DNA from: Rhodoblastus acidophilus
GTDB taxonomy: Bacteria; Pseudomonadota; Alphaproteobacteria; Rhizobiales; Beijerinckiaceae
Assembly (NCBI RefSeq): GCF_900187365.1
Contig: NZ_FYDG01000014.1
Location: 1-64,000 of the forward strand
Direction of reading: 5' to 3'
Length of the DNA stretch: 64,000 bases
Part shown: positions 45,256 through 52,663 of the stretch, piece by piece
How positions within the stretch are numbered: the stretch's first letter is position 1
How the letters are laid out: the number at the start of each line of letters is the position of its first letter
The notes under the pieces: model-generated
Database searches by the model: none
What the model was told of the DNA's origin: nothing
Seen by the model: only the letters and a program-made list of their open reading frames with translations
Position numbers and translations under genes: made by a program

Positions 45256-45272
45256 TTTAGAACGGTTCAAAA
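45256..45272. promoter_or_regulatory. Irr/ICE-like iron-control box between receptor and hmuP
   Basis: TTTAGAACGGTTCAAAA is a near palindrome (TTTAGAAC / GTTCaAAA) like the Irr-bound ICE motif. It is placed about 143 bases from the receptor start and 78 bases from the hmuP start, so it could regulate both directions. It is the second such motif in this locus. Confidence 0.55.
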
Positions 45273-45349
45273 AACTGCTCATTGTTTTGACAGCGCGCGC
45301 AGCCGCTTCCTACCATTGCGGCATCGTCACACATGCCTTGCGTTCATTC

Positions 45350-45538
45350 ATGGATAAATCATCGAAATTCCCGCCCGGCCCGGCAGCTCCGACGCCAGCC
45401 TTCGCCACGGCCCTCGCGCTCGACGCCATCGACGCGCGCAGCCTGCTGAAAGGCCGCAAGGAGGCGCTGCTCCTGCTCGATGGCGAGCCTTATCGCCTGC
45501 GCATCACCGGCAACAACAAGCTGATCCTGACCAAATGA
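45350..45538 (+). CDS. hmuP: Hemin-uptake protein HmuP/HemP
   Basis: The 62-residue protein begins MDKSSKFPPGPAAP and carries the family core SLLKGRKEALLLLDGEPYRLRITGNNKLILTK at its C-terminus, the conserved HemP domain. HmuP in rhizobia is a small co-activator of heme-transport gene expression that works with Irr. Here it is first in the plus-strand unit and its stop overlaps the hmuT start in ATGA. The frame stays open upstream, but this ATG gives the known family length. Confidence 0.93.
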   Translation: MDKSSKFPPGPAAPTPAFATALALDAIDARSLLKGRKEALLLLDGEPYRLRITGNNKLILTK

Positions 45539-46452
45539 CCGACAGGCCTCCCATGACATCGAAACGCAAGCGCATCGCGAATTTCGGCCCCGTCCTGACC
45601 GCCGCCTTGTTCATCCTGTGCTTGCGCCAGATCGCGCCGATCGCCGCCCCGGCGCAGGAACGCACTGTCGTCGTCGGCGGCGCCCTCACCGAAATCGCCT
45701 ATGCGCTGGGACGTCAAGACGCCATCGTCGGCGTCGACGCCACCAGCCTGTTCCCGCCGCAGGCGCTCAAGGACAAGCCCAATATCGGCTATTTCCGCGC
45801 CCTGTCGGCGGAAGGCGTGCTGTCGCTGCGGCCCACGCGCATTCTGGCGGTGGAGGGCGCCGGGCCGCCGCCGACGCTCGACGCCTTGACGGCCGCCGGC
45901 GTCCCCGTCCAGCGCGTCGCCGACCAGCCGACGCCAGAAGGCGTCGCGCAAAAAATCCTCGCCGTCGGCGCCGCCTTCGACGCCGCGCCAGGCGCCGAGG
46001 CGCTGGCGGCGGAGGTCCGCGCGCGTTTCGCGGCGCTGGAGGCGCGCCGTCAGTCCATCGCCACGCCCAAGCGCGCGCTGTTCGTGCTCGCGGTGCAGAA
46101 CGGCCGCCTGCTATGCGGCGGCGGCGGCACCGCCGCCGATTCCATGCTGCGGCTCGCCGGCGCGGTCAATGTCGCGGGCTTCGACGGCTACAAGGCCATG
46201 ACCGACGAGGCGCTGATCGCCGCCGCGCCCGAGGCGATCGTCGGCATGGCGCGCGACGGCGCCTCCGTCGCCGAGGCCATCAAGGCCGCGCCGGCGGCGG
46301 CGCGCACCCCGGCGGCGCAGCATCAAGCGATTTTCGAGATGGACAGCCTTTATCTGCTCGGCTTCGGCCCGCGCGCGCCCGAGGCGGCGGCGGAGCTGAT
46401 GAGCCGGCTCTATCCCTCCGGCGGCCCCTCCAGCGGCGCGGAGGCGCGATGA
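45535..46452 (+). CDS. hmuT: Periplasmic heme-binding protein HmuT
   Basis: The 305-residue protein has an N-terminal signal (VLTAALFILCLRQIAPIAAPAQA-like) and a class III substrate-binding fold: RTVVVGGALTEIAYALGRQDAIVGVDATSLFP, PTRILAVEGAGPP, ALFVLAVQNGRLLCGGGGTAADSMLRLAGAVN and the conserved C-terminal MDSLYLLGFGPRAPEA. An alternative start six codons downstream (MTSKRK) is possible. It binds heme in the periplasm and delivers it to HmuUV. The stop overlaps hmuU by four bases. Confidence 0.93.
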   Translation: MTDRPPMTSKRKRIANFGPVLTAALFILCLRQIAPIAAPAQERTVVVGGALTEIAYALGRQDAIVGVDATSLFPPQALKDKPNIGYFRALSAEGVLSLRPTRILAVEGAGPPPTLDALTAAGVPVQRVADQPTPEGVAQKILAVGAAFDAAPGAEALAAEVRARFAALEARRQSIATPKRALFVLAVQNGRLLCGGGGTAADSMLRLAGAVNVAGFDGYKAMTDEALIAAAPEAIVGMARDGASVAEAIKAAPAAARTPAAQHQAIFEMDSLYLLGFGPRAPEAAAELMSRLYPSGGPSSGAEAR

Positions 46453-47522
46453 TTTTCGCCCAGCCCTTGTTCGCCCGCGCCGACAATCGCGCGCCCGTCC
46501 TGCTGATCGCGGTCTGCGCCTGCCTTGCGGCCGCAGCGCTCGGCCTCTGCCTCGGCGCGACCTCCATTCCGCCAGAGCGCGTGACCTCCGCGCTATGGCG
46601 TGAACTCGCCCTCGGCGGTCCTGCCTCCGCCGAGGGCGAGCATTTCATCGTCGTCGGCCTGCGACTGCCGCGCGTCGTGCTCGGCCTCGAAATCGGCGCC
46701 GCGCTGGCGCTGGCGGGCGCGATGATGCAGGGCCTGTTCCGCAATCCGCTGGCCGACCCCGGCTTGGTCGGCGTCACCAGCGGCGCCGGGCTGGCGGTCG
46801 CCATGACCATCGTGCTGGGCGAACACATTTGGGGCGCGGGCGCGCAATGGCTGCATGTCGCGGCGCTGCCCGCCGACGCCTTCCTCGGCGGCCTCGCGGC
46901 GACCGGGTTCATCTACGTCCTGGCGACGCGCGGCGGCCGCACGTCGATGACGGTGATGCTGCTGGCGGGCGTCGCTCTGTCGGCCTTCGCCGGCGCGGCG
47001 ACCGCGCTTCTGTCCTACCTGTCCGACGACCGGCAATTGCGCGATCTCAGCTTCTGGTTCCTCGGCAGCCTGGGCGGGGCGAATTGGGGCAAGGCGGCGA
47101 CCCTGGCGCTGGCGCTGACGCCGGCGCTGCTCGCCATGCCCTGGCTGGCGCGCGGCCTCAACGGACTGGCGTTCGGCGAGGCCGAGGCGTTCCATCTCGG
47201 CTTGCGCGCCGAACTCATCAAGGGCGCGGCCATCGGCCTGATCGCGCTGGCGGTGGGCGCGAGCGTCGCGGCGGCGGGCGCCATCGGCTTCATCGGCCTG
47301 GCGGCGCCCCATCTCGTCCGGCTGATGGCCGGGCCGGATCATCGCATGTTGTTGCCGCTTTCGGCGCTGTGCGGCGCCACCTTGCTGGTCGGCGCCGACG
47401 CCCTCGCGCGCACGCTGCTGGCGCCGGCGGAACTGCCGGTCGGCATTTTGACGGCCAGCATTGGCGCGCCCTTCTTCCTCTGGCTGTTGCTGCGGGATTC
47501 CACGCGGAGCGATCCGACATGA
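46449..47522 (+). CDS. hmuU: Heme ABC transporter permease HmuU (FecCD type)
   Basis: The 357-residue protein begins at the ATG of an ATGA overlap with hmuT. It has about nine to ten hydrophobic helices and the FecCD-family text LPRVVLGLEIGAALALAGAMMQGLFRNPLADPGLVGVTSGAGLA, LSFWFLGSLGGANW and AIGFIGLAAPHLVRLMAGPDHR, the last containing the ATPase-contact loop. It forms the membrane channel for heme with HmuV as ATPase. The stop overlaps the hmuV start. Confidence 0.94.
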   Translation: MIFAQPLFARADNRAPVLLIAVCACLAAAALGLCLGATSIPPERVTSALWRELALGGPASAEGEHFIVVGLRLPRVVLGLEIGAALALAGAMMQGLFRNPLADPGLVGVTSGAGLAVAMTIVLGEHIWGAGAQWLHVAALPADAFLGGLAATGFIYVLATRGGRTSMTVMLLAGVALSAFAGAATALLSYLSDDRQLRDLSFWFLGSLGGANWGKAATLALALTPALLAMPWLARGLNGLAFGEAEAFHLGLRAELIKGAAIGLIALAVGASVAAAGAIGFIGLAAPHLVRLMAGPDHRMLLPLSALCGATLLVGADALARTLLAPAELPVGILTASIGAPFFLWLLLRDSTRSDPT

Positions 47523-48364
47523 ATACATTCATCCAGGCCGAAAACCTCTCCTATGCCGTGAACGGGCGCAAGCTGATCGACGCGGTCTCCATCGGCTTCG
47601 ATCCCGGCGAATTCGTCGCCATCATCGGCCCCAATGGCGCGGGCAAATCAACCTTGCTGCGTCTGCTGAGCGGCGAATTAAGGCCAAGCGCGGGACGGGT
47701 CGCCTGGTCCGGCGAACCCGCCGAAAAACTTTCGCCCGCGCGGCTGGCGCTCCGCCGCGCCGTGATGGCGCAAGGCGCGGCGCTGGCGTTTTCCTATCCG
47801 GTTCACGAGGTGGCGCGGCAGGGCCTCGCGGTGGTCGGCCGGCGCCTGCCGAAAATACAGGCGGACAAGATCGTCACGCGCGCTCTGGCGGTCAGCGGCG
47901 TGCAACATCTGTCTTACCGAAATTTTCTGACCCTCTCCGGCGGCGAACAGCAGCGCGCCCGCTTCGCCCGCGCCCTGTGCCAGCTGAAGGCCGCGCAGGA
48001 GCACGGCCGCTTTTGCCAGGCCTTGCTGCTGGACGAGCCGACGTCGAGCCTCGACCTCGAGCACCAGCTCGCGCTACTGGGCGCGGCGCGGGCGATCGTC
48101 GGCAGCGGCGTGACCGTGATCGCCATTGTTCACGATCTCAACATTGCGGCGCGTTTCGCCGACAGGCTGGTCGTCCTCGCTGGCGGCCGCGTCGTCGCGG
48201 ACGGCCCCGCCGCTCAGGTGATCGACGAAGCGCTGGTGCGCGAGATTTTCCGCGCGACCATGCGCGTCGACCGCGAATCCGCAACCGGACTGCCGATCGT
48301 CCTGCCGCAGACAAATATTAACCGCTGTGACGTTCACGCCCAAGCGTTCTTGGCGCGATTCTGA
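47519..48364 (+). CDS. hmuV: Heme ABC transporter ATPase HmuV
   Basis: The 281-residue protein has Walker A GPNGAGKST, the ABC signature LSGGEQQRARFARAL, Walker B LLLDEPTSSLD and the switch His in AIVHDLN. It starts inside the hmuU stop codon (ATGA). The C-terminal 20 residues after the family end (INRCDVHAQAFLARF) look like read-through into a following rearranged region that contains chemotaxis-gene and IS110 scraps, so the natural stop may have been lost. The core is intact. Confidence 0.94.
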   Translation: MNTFIQAENLSYAVNGRKLIDAVSIGFDPGEFVAIIGPNGAGKSTLLRLLSGELRPSAGRVAWSGEPAEKLSPARLALRRAVMAQGAALAFSYPVHEVARQGLAVVGRRLPKIQADKIVTRALAVSGVQHLSYRNFLTLSGGEQQRARFARALCQLKAAQEHGRFCQALLLDEPTSSLDLEHQLALLGAARAIVGSGVTVIAIVHDLNIAARFADRLVVLAGGRVVADGPAAQVIDEALVREIFRATMRVDRESATGLPIVLPQTNINRCDVHAQAFLARF

Positions 48365-48399
48365 GTGTGGTGGATTTCGGCGACGGCGCGGAATCGCCG

Positions 48400-48560
48400 T
48401 GAAAATCCTTGACCGCGCCTCCCGGCGCCTCGTGGATGCTCTTGATCTGCGAGGCGAACGCATCGGTCGCTTTGGCCGTCAGGCCGGCTAAGGTCTTCAC
48501 ATCCGACGCCACGACGGCAAGCCCCTTGTCTGCTTCGCCAGCGCGCATAGGCGATGAGAG
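48400..48560 (-). pseudogene. Fragment of a methyl-accepting chemotaxis protein
   Basis: About 45 residues on the minus strand read RAGEADKGLAVVASDVKTLAGLTAKATDAFASQIKSI, the highly conserved hairpin-tip region of chemoreceptor signalling domains. Nothing upstream or downstream continues the receptor: the plus-strand hmuV lies on one side and an IS110 piece on the other. It is a short relic left by recombination. Confidence 0.75.
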
Positions 48561-48825
48561 CCTCACTTGTGTTGGATTCGATGTGTCGAAGGCGAACCAC
48601 GCAGTCGCTATTACGGCATCAGGTCGAACGGACGCAGTGCGATATTTTGGCGAGATTGAAGCAACGCCTGCGGCGGTAGAACGGTTCGTGCATAAGCTTG
48701 AGAAGAACCAGCGGTTGCACTTTTGCTATGAAGCTGGCCCGACCGGCTATAGCTTTTATCGCCAGATCGTTGCGATGGGCCGTGCTTGCGAAGTGGTGGC
48801 TCCGTCTTGCGTCCCAATGCGCCCC
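48554..48825 (+). mobile_element. IS110-family transposase fragment (N-terminal part)
   Basis: The plus-strand frame reads VGFDVSKANHAVAITASGRTDAVRYFGEIEATPAAVERFVHKLEKNQRLHFCYEAGPTGYSFYRQIVAMGRACEVVAPSCVP, the DEDD-type N-terminus of IS110 transposases (VGxDVSK and CYEAGPTGY). Homology stops near 48825, where the expected lysine-rich KTDRRDA region is replaced by unrelated sequence. About 300 further residues and a start codon are missing, so it is a dead fragment. It overlaps antisense to the 3' end of the DUF1194 gene. Confidence 0.8.
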
Positions 48826-49711
48826 GAGGACAGCCACGCGCAAGCAGGTCCTCAAAACTCAGCGGCGCAAAAACATCTTTTCGCACGCAGGCGGCGCGAT
48901 TGGGGTCGCGTCCAACGGAAATCTTGAGTTTCGCCCGCGCGACCAATGACAGCGGGCGCGCGTCGTCGCGCGCTGACGCCACTTCCAGCAAAAATTTGCG
49001 CCGGAACGCGCGCTCGAAATCGGCATAGCCGTTGGCGATGACGTGAAACGCGTTTGGGCCGCCGATCACATGCTGCTTGCACCAATCCTCTATGGTGGTT
49101 CCGGCCATGTGCGGCTCATCGCGCAGTTCTTCCATGCTGAAGCCGGGCGCGCGATAGGCGCCGGTTCCAATGAATTCATTCTCGGTGCGAATGGGCAGGC
49201 CGTTGATGGTCACGCCCGAGGCGACGGTCTTGTCGCGCTCGTCCTCGGTCGCGCGCGCGCCGGCGCAATTGTCGGGGCCGTCGCCAGACACGTCGATGAC
49301 GGTCGCAGAGGCCTGGCCGGGAACGTTGTGAACCAAGCCTTCGCGCGCCGCGCGCAGCATGGCGGCCAAGCAGGTGAATTCGCCGGAAACGCGGGGCATG
49401 GCGCGGATCAGCCCGGCGATGCGGCGGGCGTCCTCGGCGTTGGCGACGACCTGCCAGGACATGACCTCATGCGCATTGTCGGACCAAGCCAGCATCGAAA
49501 CCGTCGCGCGATGATGCGGACCGCCGAGCAGGGCCTGAACGACGGACGGATCCTCCAGCGATCGGGCGATGCCTTCGAACTGCACGCGATAACGGGCGTC
49601 GTCCATCGAGCCGGAGACATCGACCGCCAGGATCAGCGCCGTGTCGAAATCTTCGGCCCGCGCCGGCGCCGCGGCGGCGCATACGCAGGCCAGCGCCAGT
49701 CCGGCGATCAT
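48611..49711 (-). CDS. Periplasmic VWA-domain protein, DUF1194, with an abnormal C-terminal extension
   Basis: The start at 49711 (MIAGLALACVCAAAAPARA, a signal peptide) overlaps the upstream gene stop in ATGA. The DUF1194/VWA domain follows: ALILAVDVSGSMDDARYRVQFEG (MIDAS-like DVSGS), SMLAWSDNAHEVMSW, VIDVSGDGPDNC and a C-terminal GGPNAFHVIANGYADFERAFRRKFLLEVA, where DUF1194 normally ends. About 115 more residues follow; the last 70 or so are antisense to an IS110 fragment, so the original stop was probably lost by a rearrangement. The VWA part is complete. Confidence 0.85.
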   Translation of the reverse strand: MIAGLALACVCAAAAPARAEDFDTALILAVDVSGSMDDARYRVQFEGIARSLEDPSVVQALLGGPHHRATVSMLAWSDNAHEVMSWQVVANAEDARRIAGLIRAMPRVSGEFTCLAAMLRAAREGLVHNVPGQASATVIDVSGDGPDNCAGARATEDERDKTVASGVTINGLPIRTENEFIGTGAYRAPGFSMEELRDEPHMAGTTIEDWCKQHVIGGPNAFHVIANGYADFERAFRRKFLLEVASARDDARPLSLVARAKLKISVGRDPNRAACVRKDVFAPLSFEDLLARGCPRGALGRKTEPPLRKHGPSQRSGDKSYSRSGQLHSKSATAGSSQAYARTVLPPQALLQSRQNIALRPFDLMP

Positions 49712-50112
49712 TCGGGATCGAGCCAGATGCGCCATCCTTCCGCTCCATTGATCCTCAGTTGATAGACACCCGGCTTTTCAATCAGATATTCGTCTTCACC
49801 CGCTCCGCCGATATGCAGATTCTGAATCACCTCACCCTTGGCGTCCATCAGATAGAGGACGAAGATCACGCCGTCGGAGCGGAAGCGCAGCCGATGCGGC
49901 CGGTCCAGGGTGAACAATTCGGTCACGGCGTTATGATGGCCGACGAAGCGTGGCGGGGCCGCCGCGCGCGCCAGGGCGTCGTAGCAAGCGAGCCTTTCTC
50001 CCGCAGAAGCGACAGCGTGACAGGCGAGCAGGGTTTCGGCCAGCGTCTGAGCAAATCCAAAGCCGCCTGTGCAGGTCGCGGCAAGCGCCAAAACCAACAG
50101 CCGTCGGATCAC
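49708..50112 (-). CDS. Small periplasmic protein of unknown function (134 aa)
   Basis: The protein starts at a GTG that overlaps the pentapeptide-repeat gene stop (GTGA). A signal peptide (MIRRLLVLALAATCTGGFGFA) precedes LLACHAVASAGERLACYDALARAA, a short motif with two Cys seen at the start of many small exported proposed accessory proteins. The rest is beta-rich (DRPHRLRFRSDGVIFVLYLMDAKGEVIQNLHIGGAGEDEYLIEKPGVYQLRINGAEGWRIWL). It is in one operon with the pentapeptide protein upstream and the VWA protein downstream. No family name can be given with confidence. Confidence 0.7.
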   Translation of the reverse strand: MIRRLLVLALAATCTGGFGFAQTLAETLLACHAVASAGERLACYDALARAAAPPRFVGHHNAVTELFTLDRPHRLRFRSDGVIFVLYLMDAKGEVIQNLHIGGAGEDEYLIEKPGVYQLRINGAEGWRIWLDPE

Positions 50113-50792
50113 TTCTTTCCCAATTCCCAGGCGCGAGGACCGCGCTGCCAGTCCTGCGGGCAGCCCACGCAGCCGTCCATCACCGCATCCTGGAAGATGG
50201 CGTAGCGCTTTAAAGCGCCGGTCATGTCGGCTTTGGCGAGATTGGCGTCGTAGAGCTGGACTTCCTGCAAATCGGCGTTGACGAGCTTGGCCTGCAAGAA
50301 ATTGGCGGCGTTGGCGCGGGCGTGTTCGAGCGAGGCCGCCGTCAGGTCGGCGCCGGTGAAATCGGCGCGCGCGATCCGCGTGAATGACAGATCCGCGCCG
50401 CGCAGATTGGCGCCCTTCACGTTCGAACTTTGCATGAAGGCGGCCCAGAGCTTGGCGCCTTCGAGGTTGGCGCCTTCGAGATTGGCGCCGGTGAGGTTGG
50501 CGTGGCGCAAGTCGGCGCGCGCCAGATTAGCGCCCGACAAATTGGCCCCGGACAGGTTGGCGTCCTTGAGATCGACATGGCGCAGATCGACGCCGGGGCA
50601 TTGGGTTTTGGGCGCGATCGCGCAGCCGTTCTCCACCCAGGGGTCGGGCCGGGGCTCCTTGTTGACGATGACATCGTAAGCGCGCGCCGGCGCGCCGAGC
50701 GCGGATGTCAGCGCCGCGGCCAAAAGGAAGCGGGAAAGAAAAAGGGGCCAGCGAGAACCGGTCGCGCTGCAGGATGGACCGCCATGTGACAT
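50109..50792 (-). CDS. Exported pentapeptide-repeat protein
   Basis: The start at MSHGGPSC is supported by AAGAAGGA about nine bases upstream. The 227-residue protein has an N-terminal hydrophobic signal (FLSRFLLAAALTSALGAPARA), then VNKEPRPDPWVENGCAIAPKTQCPGVDLRHVDL and around 20 pentapeptide units of the form A(D/N)LXX from residue 75 (ANLSGANLSGANLARADLRHANL and onward), forming a right-handed beta helix. Two Cys near the end (GCVGCPQDW) are notable. Unlike MfpA/Qnr proteins it is exported, so a gyrase-directed role is unlikely. It begins an operon of three minus-strand genes. Confidence 0.88.
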   Translation of the reverse strand: MSHGGPSCSATGSRWPLFLSRFLLAAALTSALGAPARAYDVIVNKEPRPDPWVENGCAIAPKTQCPGVDLRHVDLKDANLSGANLSGANLARADLRHANLTGANLEGANLEGAKLWAAFMQSSNVKGANLRGADLSFTRIARADFTGADLTAASLEHARANAANFLQAKLVNADLQEVQLYDANLAKADMTGALKRYAIFQDAVMDGCVGCPQDWQRGPRAWELGKK

Positions 50793-50943
50793 GAACAACG
50801 TCCTTCTTGGGAGTAAGGATTGTGCGCCCATGTCGCATGGACGTTTCGCTGGCCCACGCGCGCCGCCGCCTGGAATGGGATGGGAGGCGACGCGAGCAAA
50901 GACCGGCCGTGAAGGAAATGAGGCCAGCCTGTCTGGGATACGG

Positions 50944-51225
50944 TTATTTCGACTGGGCCAATTCGGGCGGCAATTCGAAGACCCAGAACGATCCGCCCTG
51001 GCTGACCTGCTTGGTCAGATCGGCCATATCGCCGCCCCACAGCGGCACGGCGCCGCCATAGCCCGAGGAAATGCCGAGATATTGCTTGCCGTCCTCTTCC
51101 CAGGTGATTGGGATCGACACCACGCCCGAGCCGGTCTGGAACTTCCACAGCTCCTTGCCGTTGCGCGCGTCGAAGGCTTTCACGAAACCGTCTGATGTGC
51201 CGGTGACCCCGAAAACCTCCGGCAA
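50944..51225 (-). pseudogene. PQQ-dependent alcohol dehydrogenase, C-terminal fragment
   Basis: The minus-strand frame reads [83 protein letters not shown], the last propeller blade and C-terminus of XoxF/ExaF-type quinoprotein methanol or ethanol dehydrogenases. About 500 upstream residues, including the active site, are absent; the sequence instead turns into a TpsB gene around 51205-51250. It lies just upstream of the pentapeptide/VWA operon in the same direction, which may once have been its accessory operon. Confidence 0.85.
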
Positions 51226-52097
51226 TTGATAGCGCAGCTCGAAAGCGGCGAATTGACGCTGAGCGCCGCCGACAGACGCTCGCGCCCGGTGGAGGGCGCG
51301 CCCCAATTGTCGCCCATCACATAGCCGGCGAAGCGCGGATCCGGCGGGACGGCGAAATTGAAATCCGAACTGCCGGGCGCGGCTCCAGCGCCGATGGTCG
51401 CCTTGGGCACGCCCGCGCCGGGGAGGTCGTGTGTCAACAGCAGCGCCCGTTCGATGGCCGACTGCTGGATATTGGGCTCCCCGGCCAAAGCCTGCGCGAT
51501 GGTTCCCTTGACCAGTTCGTCGTTCACAAGCGACTCGTTCCTGACGGTGACGGCGCCGAACTGGCCGACCAGCAGTTTGAGCCGCAACTGGCCGGAGCGG
51601 GCGTCCTGGGCGGGCACGTACGTCTTGGCGACGAGATAGCCCTTGCTGCGATAGAGATTGGTGAGCTTGTCGGCCATCTCGTAGATTTCGGCCATCGACA
51701 GTTTCCGGCCCTCATAGGGGGCGAGCACGGCGCGCGTTTCCTCGGCGCCAAGCGGCTGTTCGCCGGCGACCGTCACCGATTTGATCAGCAGCTTCTGCTT
51801 GGCGTCGAGCCGCAATTGCGGCTCGACCAGTTGCGGCAGCGCCAGCCGCGGCGCCGGCTCAGGCACGGGCTGGGTGAGGCGCGACTGCTCCGCCTCGCGT
51901 GAGGCCGCGCCAGCGGCCGAAGCCGCGCCCGCCGCGCTTTGGGCCAGGGCGGGCGCGCTCGCCAGTAGGGCGAGGCCCGAGCCGCAGAGCGCGGTGGCCA
52001 GGTAGCGGCGGGCAGGAGCAGACATGAGTACAAATCCGACAGGAGACATCTGTAAGCGCGAAATCGGCAGGGTGCGGAAGCGCAGGCGGGACGCCAT
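51226..52097 (-). pseudogene. TpsB (FhaC/ShlB-type) two-partner secretion transporter, barrel deleted
   Basis: ATG at 52097 has GGGAG seven bases upstream and overlaps the preceding frame in TGATG. A signal region (LATALCGSGLALLASAPALAQ) leads to POTRA-like text ([76 protein letters not shown]) and the first barrel strands ([27 protein letters not shown]). The frame then enters PQQ-dehydrogenase sequence and stops at 51180. About 300 residues of beta barrel are missing, so it cannot form the secretion pore. The TpsA partner lies upstream. Confidence 0.82.
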
Positions 52098-52663
52098 CAG
52101 TTGGCTCCCGCCGGAGTCGGAGTCTGAGCTGGAGCCGTGGGAACGGACGTCGCCGGTTGGGCCGGGGACGGCGCGCCGTTCGCCGGCCCAGCGGCGGGCG
52201 CGCCGGTCTTGTCGAGATCGAAATGACGGCCGCCGACGTCGAGCGAGCGGATGGTCGCGCCATAGTTGCTGGCTCCACCGGACCCACCGCCAGAGGCGCC
52301 ATCGCCTCGGCCGTGATCCCCGGCCTTGTCCTTCGGACGGCGCTTTTCTTCCGGCTCGGACGGCAGAGGCGCCGGCGCGGTCGGCGCCGCGTCGCTCGGA
52401 TCCAGCGCGATCTGATTGGCGGCGTCGAACTTCGGCGCGGGCGTTTGCCCGACATTGGCGGGTTCAGGCGCCGTGGTCGCGGCGGACGGGCCGGCGTCGT
52501 TGGCCAGCGCCTGCCGCGTGCCCGCCCCAGCCGCCTGGACTGCGGCGGCGGCTTGGGCGTTAGCCGCCTTTGCGTCTTGCGCGGCCTTGGCGTCTTGCGC
52601 GGCCTTGGCGTCTTGCGCGGCTTTGGCGTCTTGAGCAGCCTTGGCGTCTTGCGCGGCCTTTAA
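52097..52663 (-). other. Startless 188-codon frame continuing the TpsA C-terminus
   Basis: On the minus strand this frame stays open for 188 codons without a single ATG, GTG or TTG. It begins LKAAQDAKAAQDAK directly after the TpsA stop and ends PTPAGAN. The TpsA protein ends DKAAAD, and a shift of -1 (or +2) at GAT-TAA would join it to the repeats. The tail is Ala/Pro-rich and includes NYGATIRSLDVGGRHFDLDK. It ends in a TGATG overlap with the TpsB start, typical of coupled translation. It is therefore most likely the displaced C-terminus of TpsA, by a mutation, a sequencing error or recoding. Confidence 0.75.
52572..52661. repeat. Five tandem 18-bp repeats (encoding KAAQDA on the minus strand)
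   Basis: Five consecutive 18-base units of the form GCGTCTTGCGCGGCCTTG (plus-strand view) run without gaps, with four substitutions across them. On the minus strand they encode AAQDAK repeats in the startless frame. The array ends exactly at the point where the TpsA frame stops, so slippage in the array may have caused the frame change. Confidence 0.9.
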
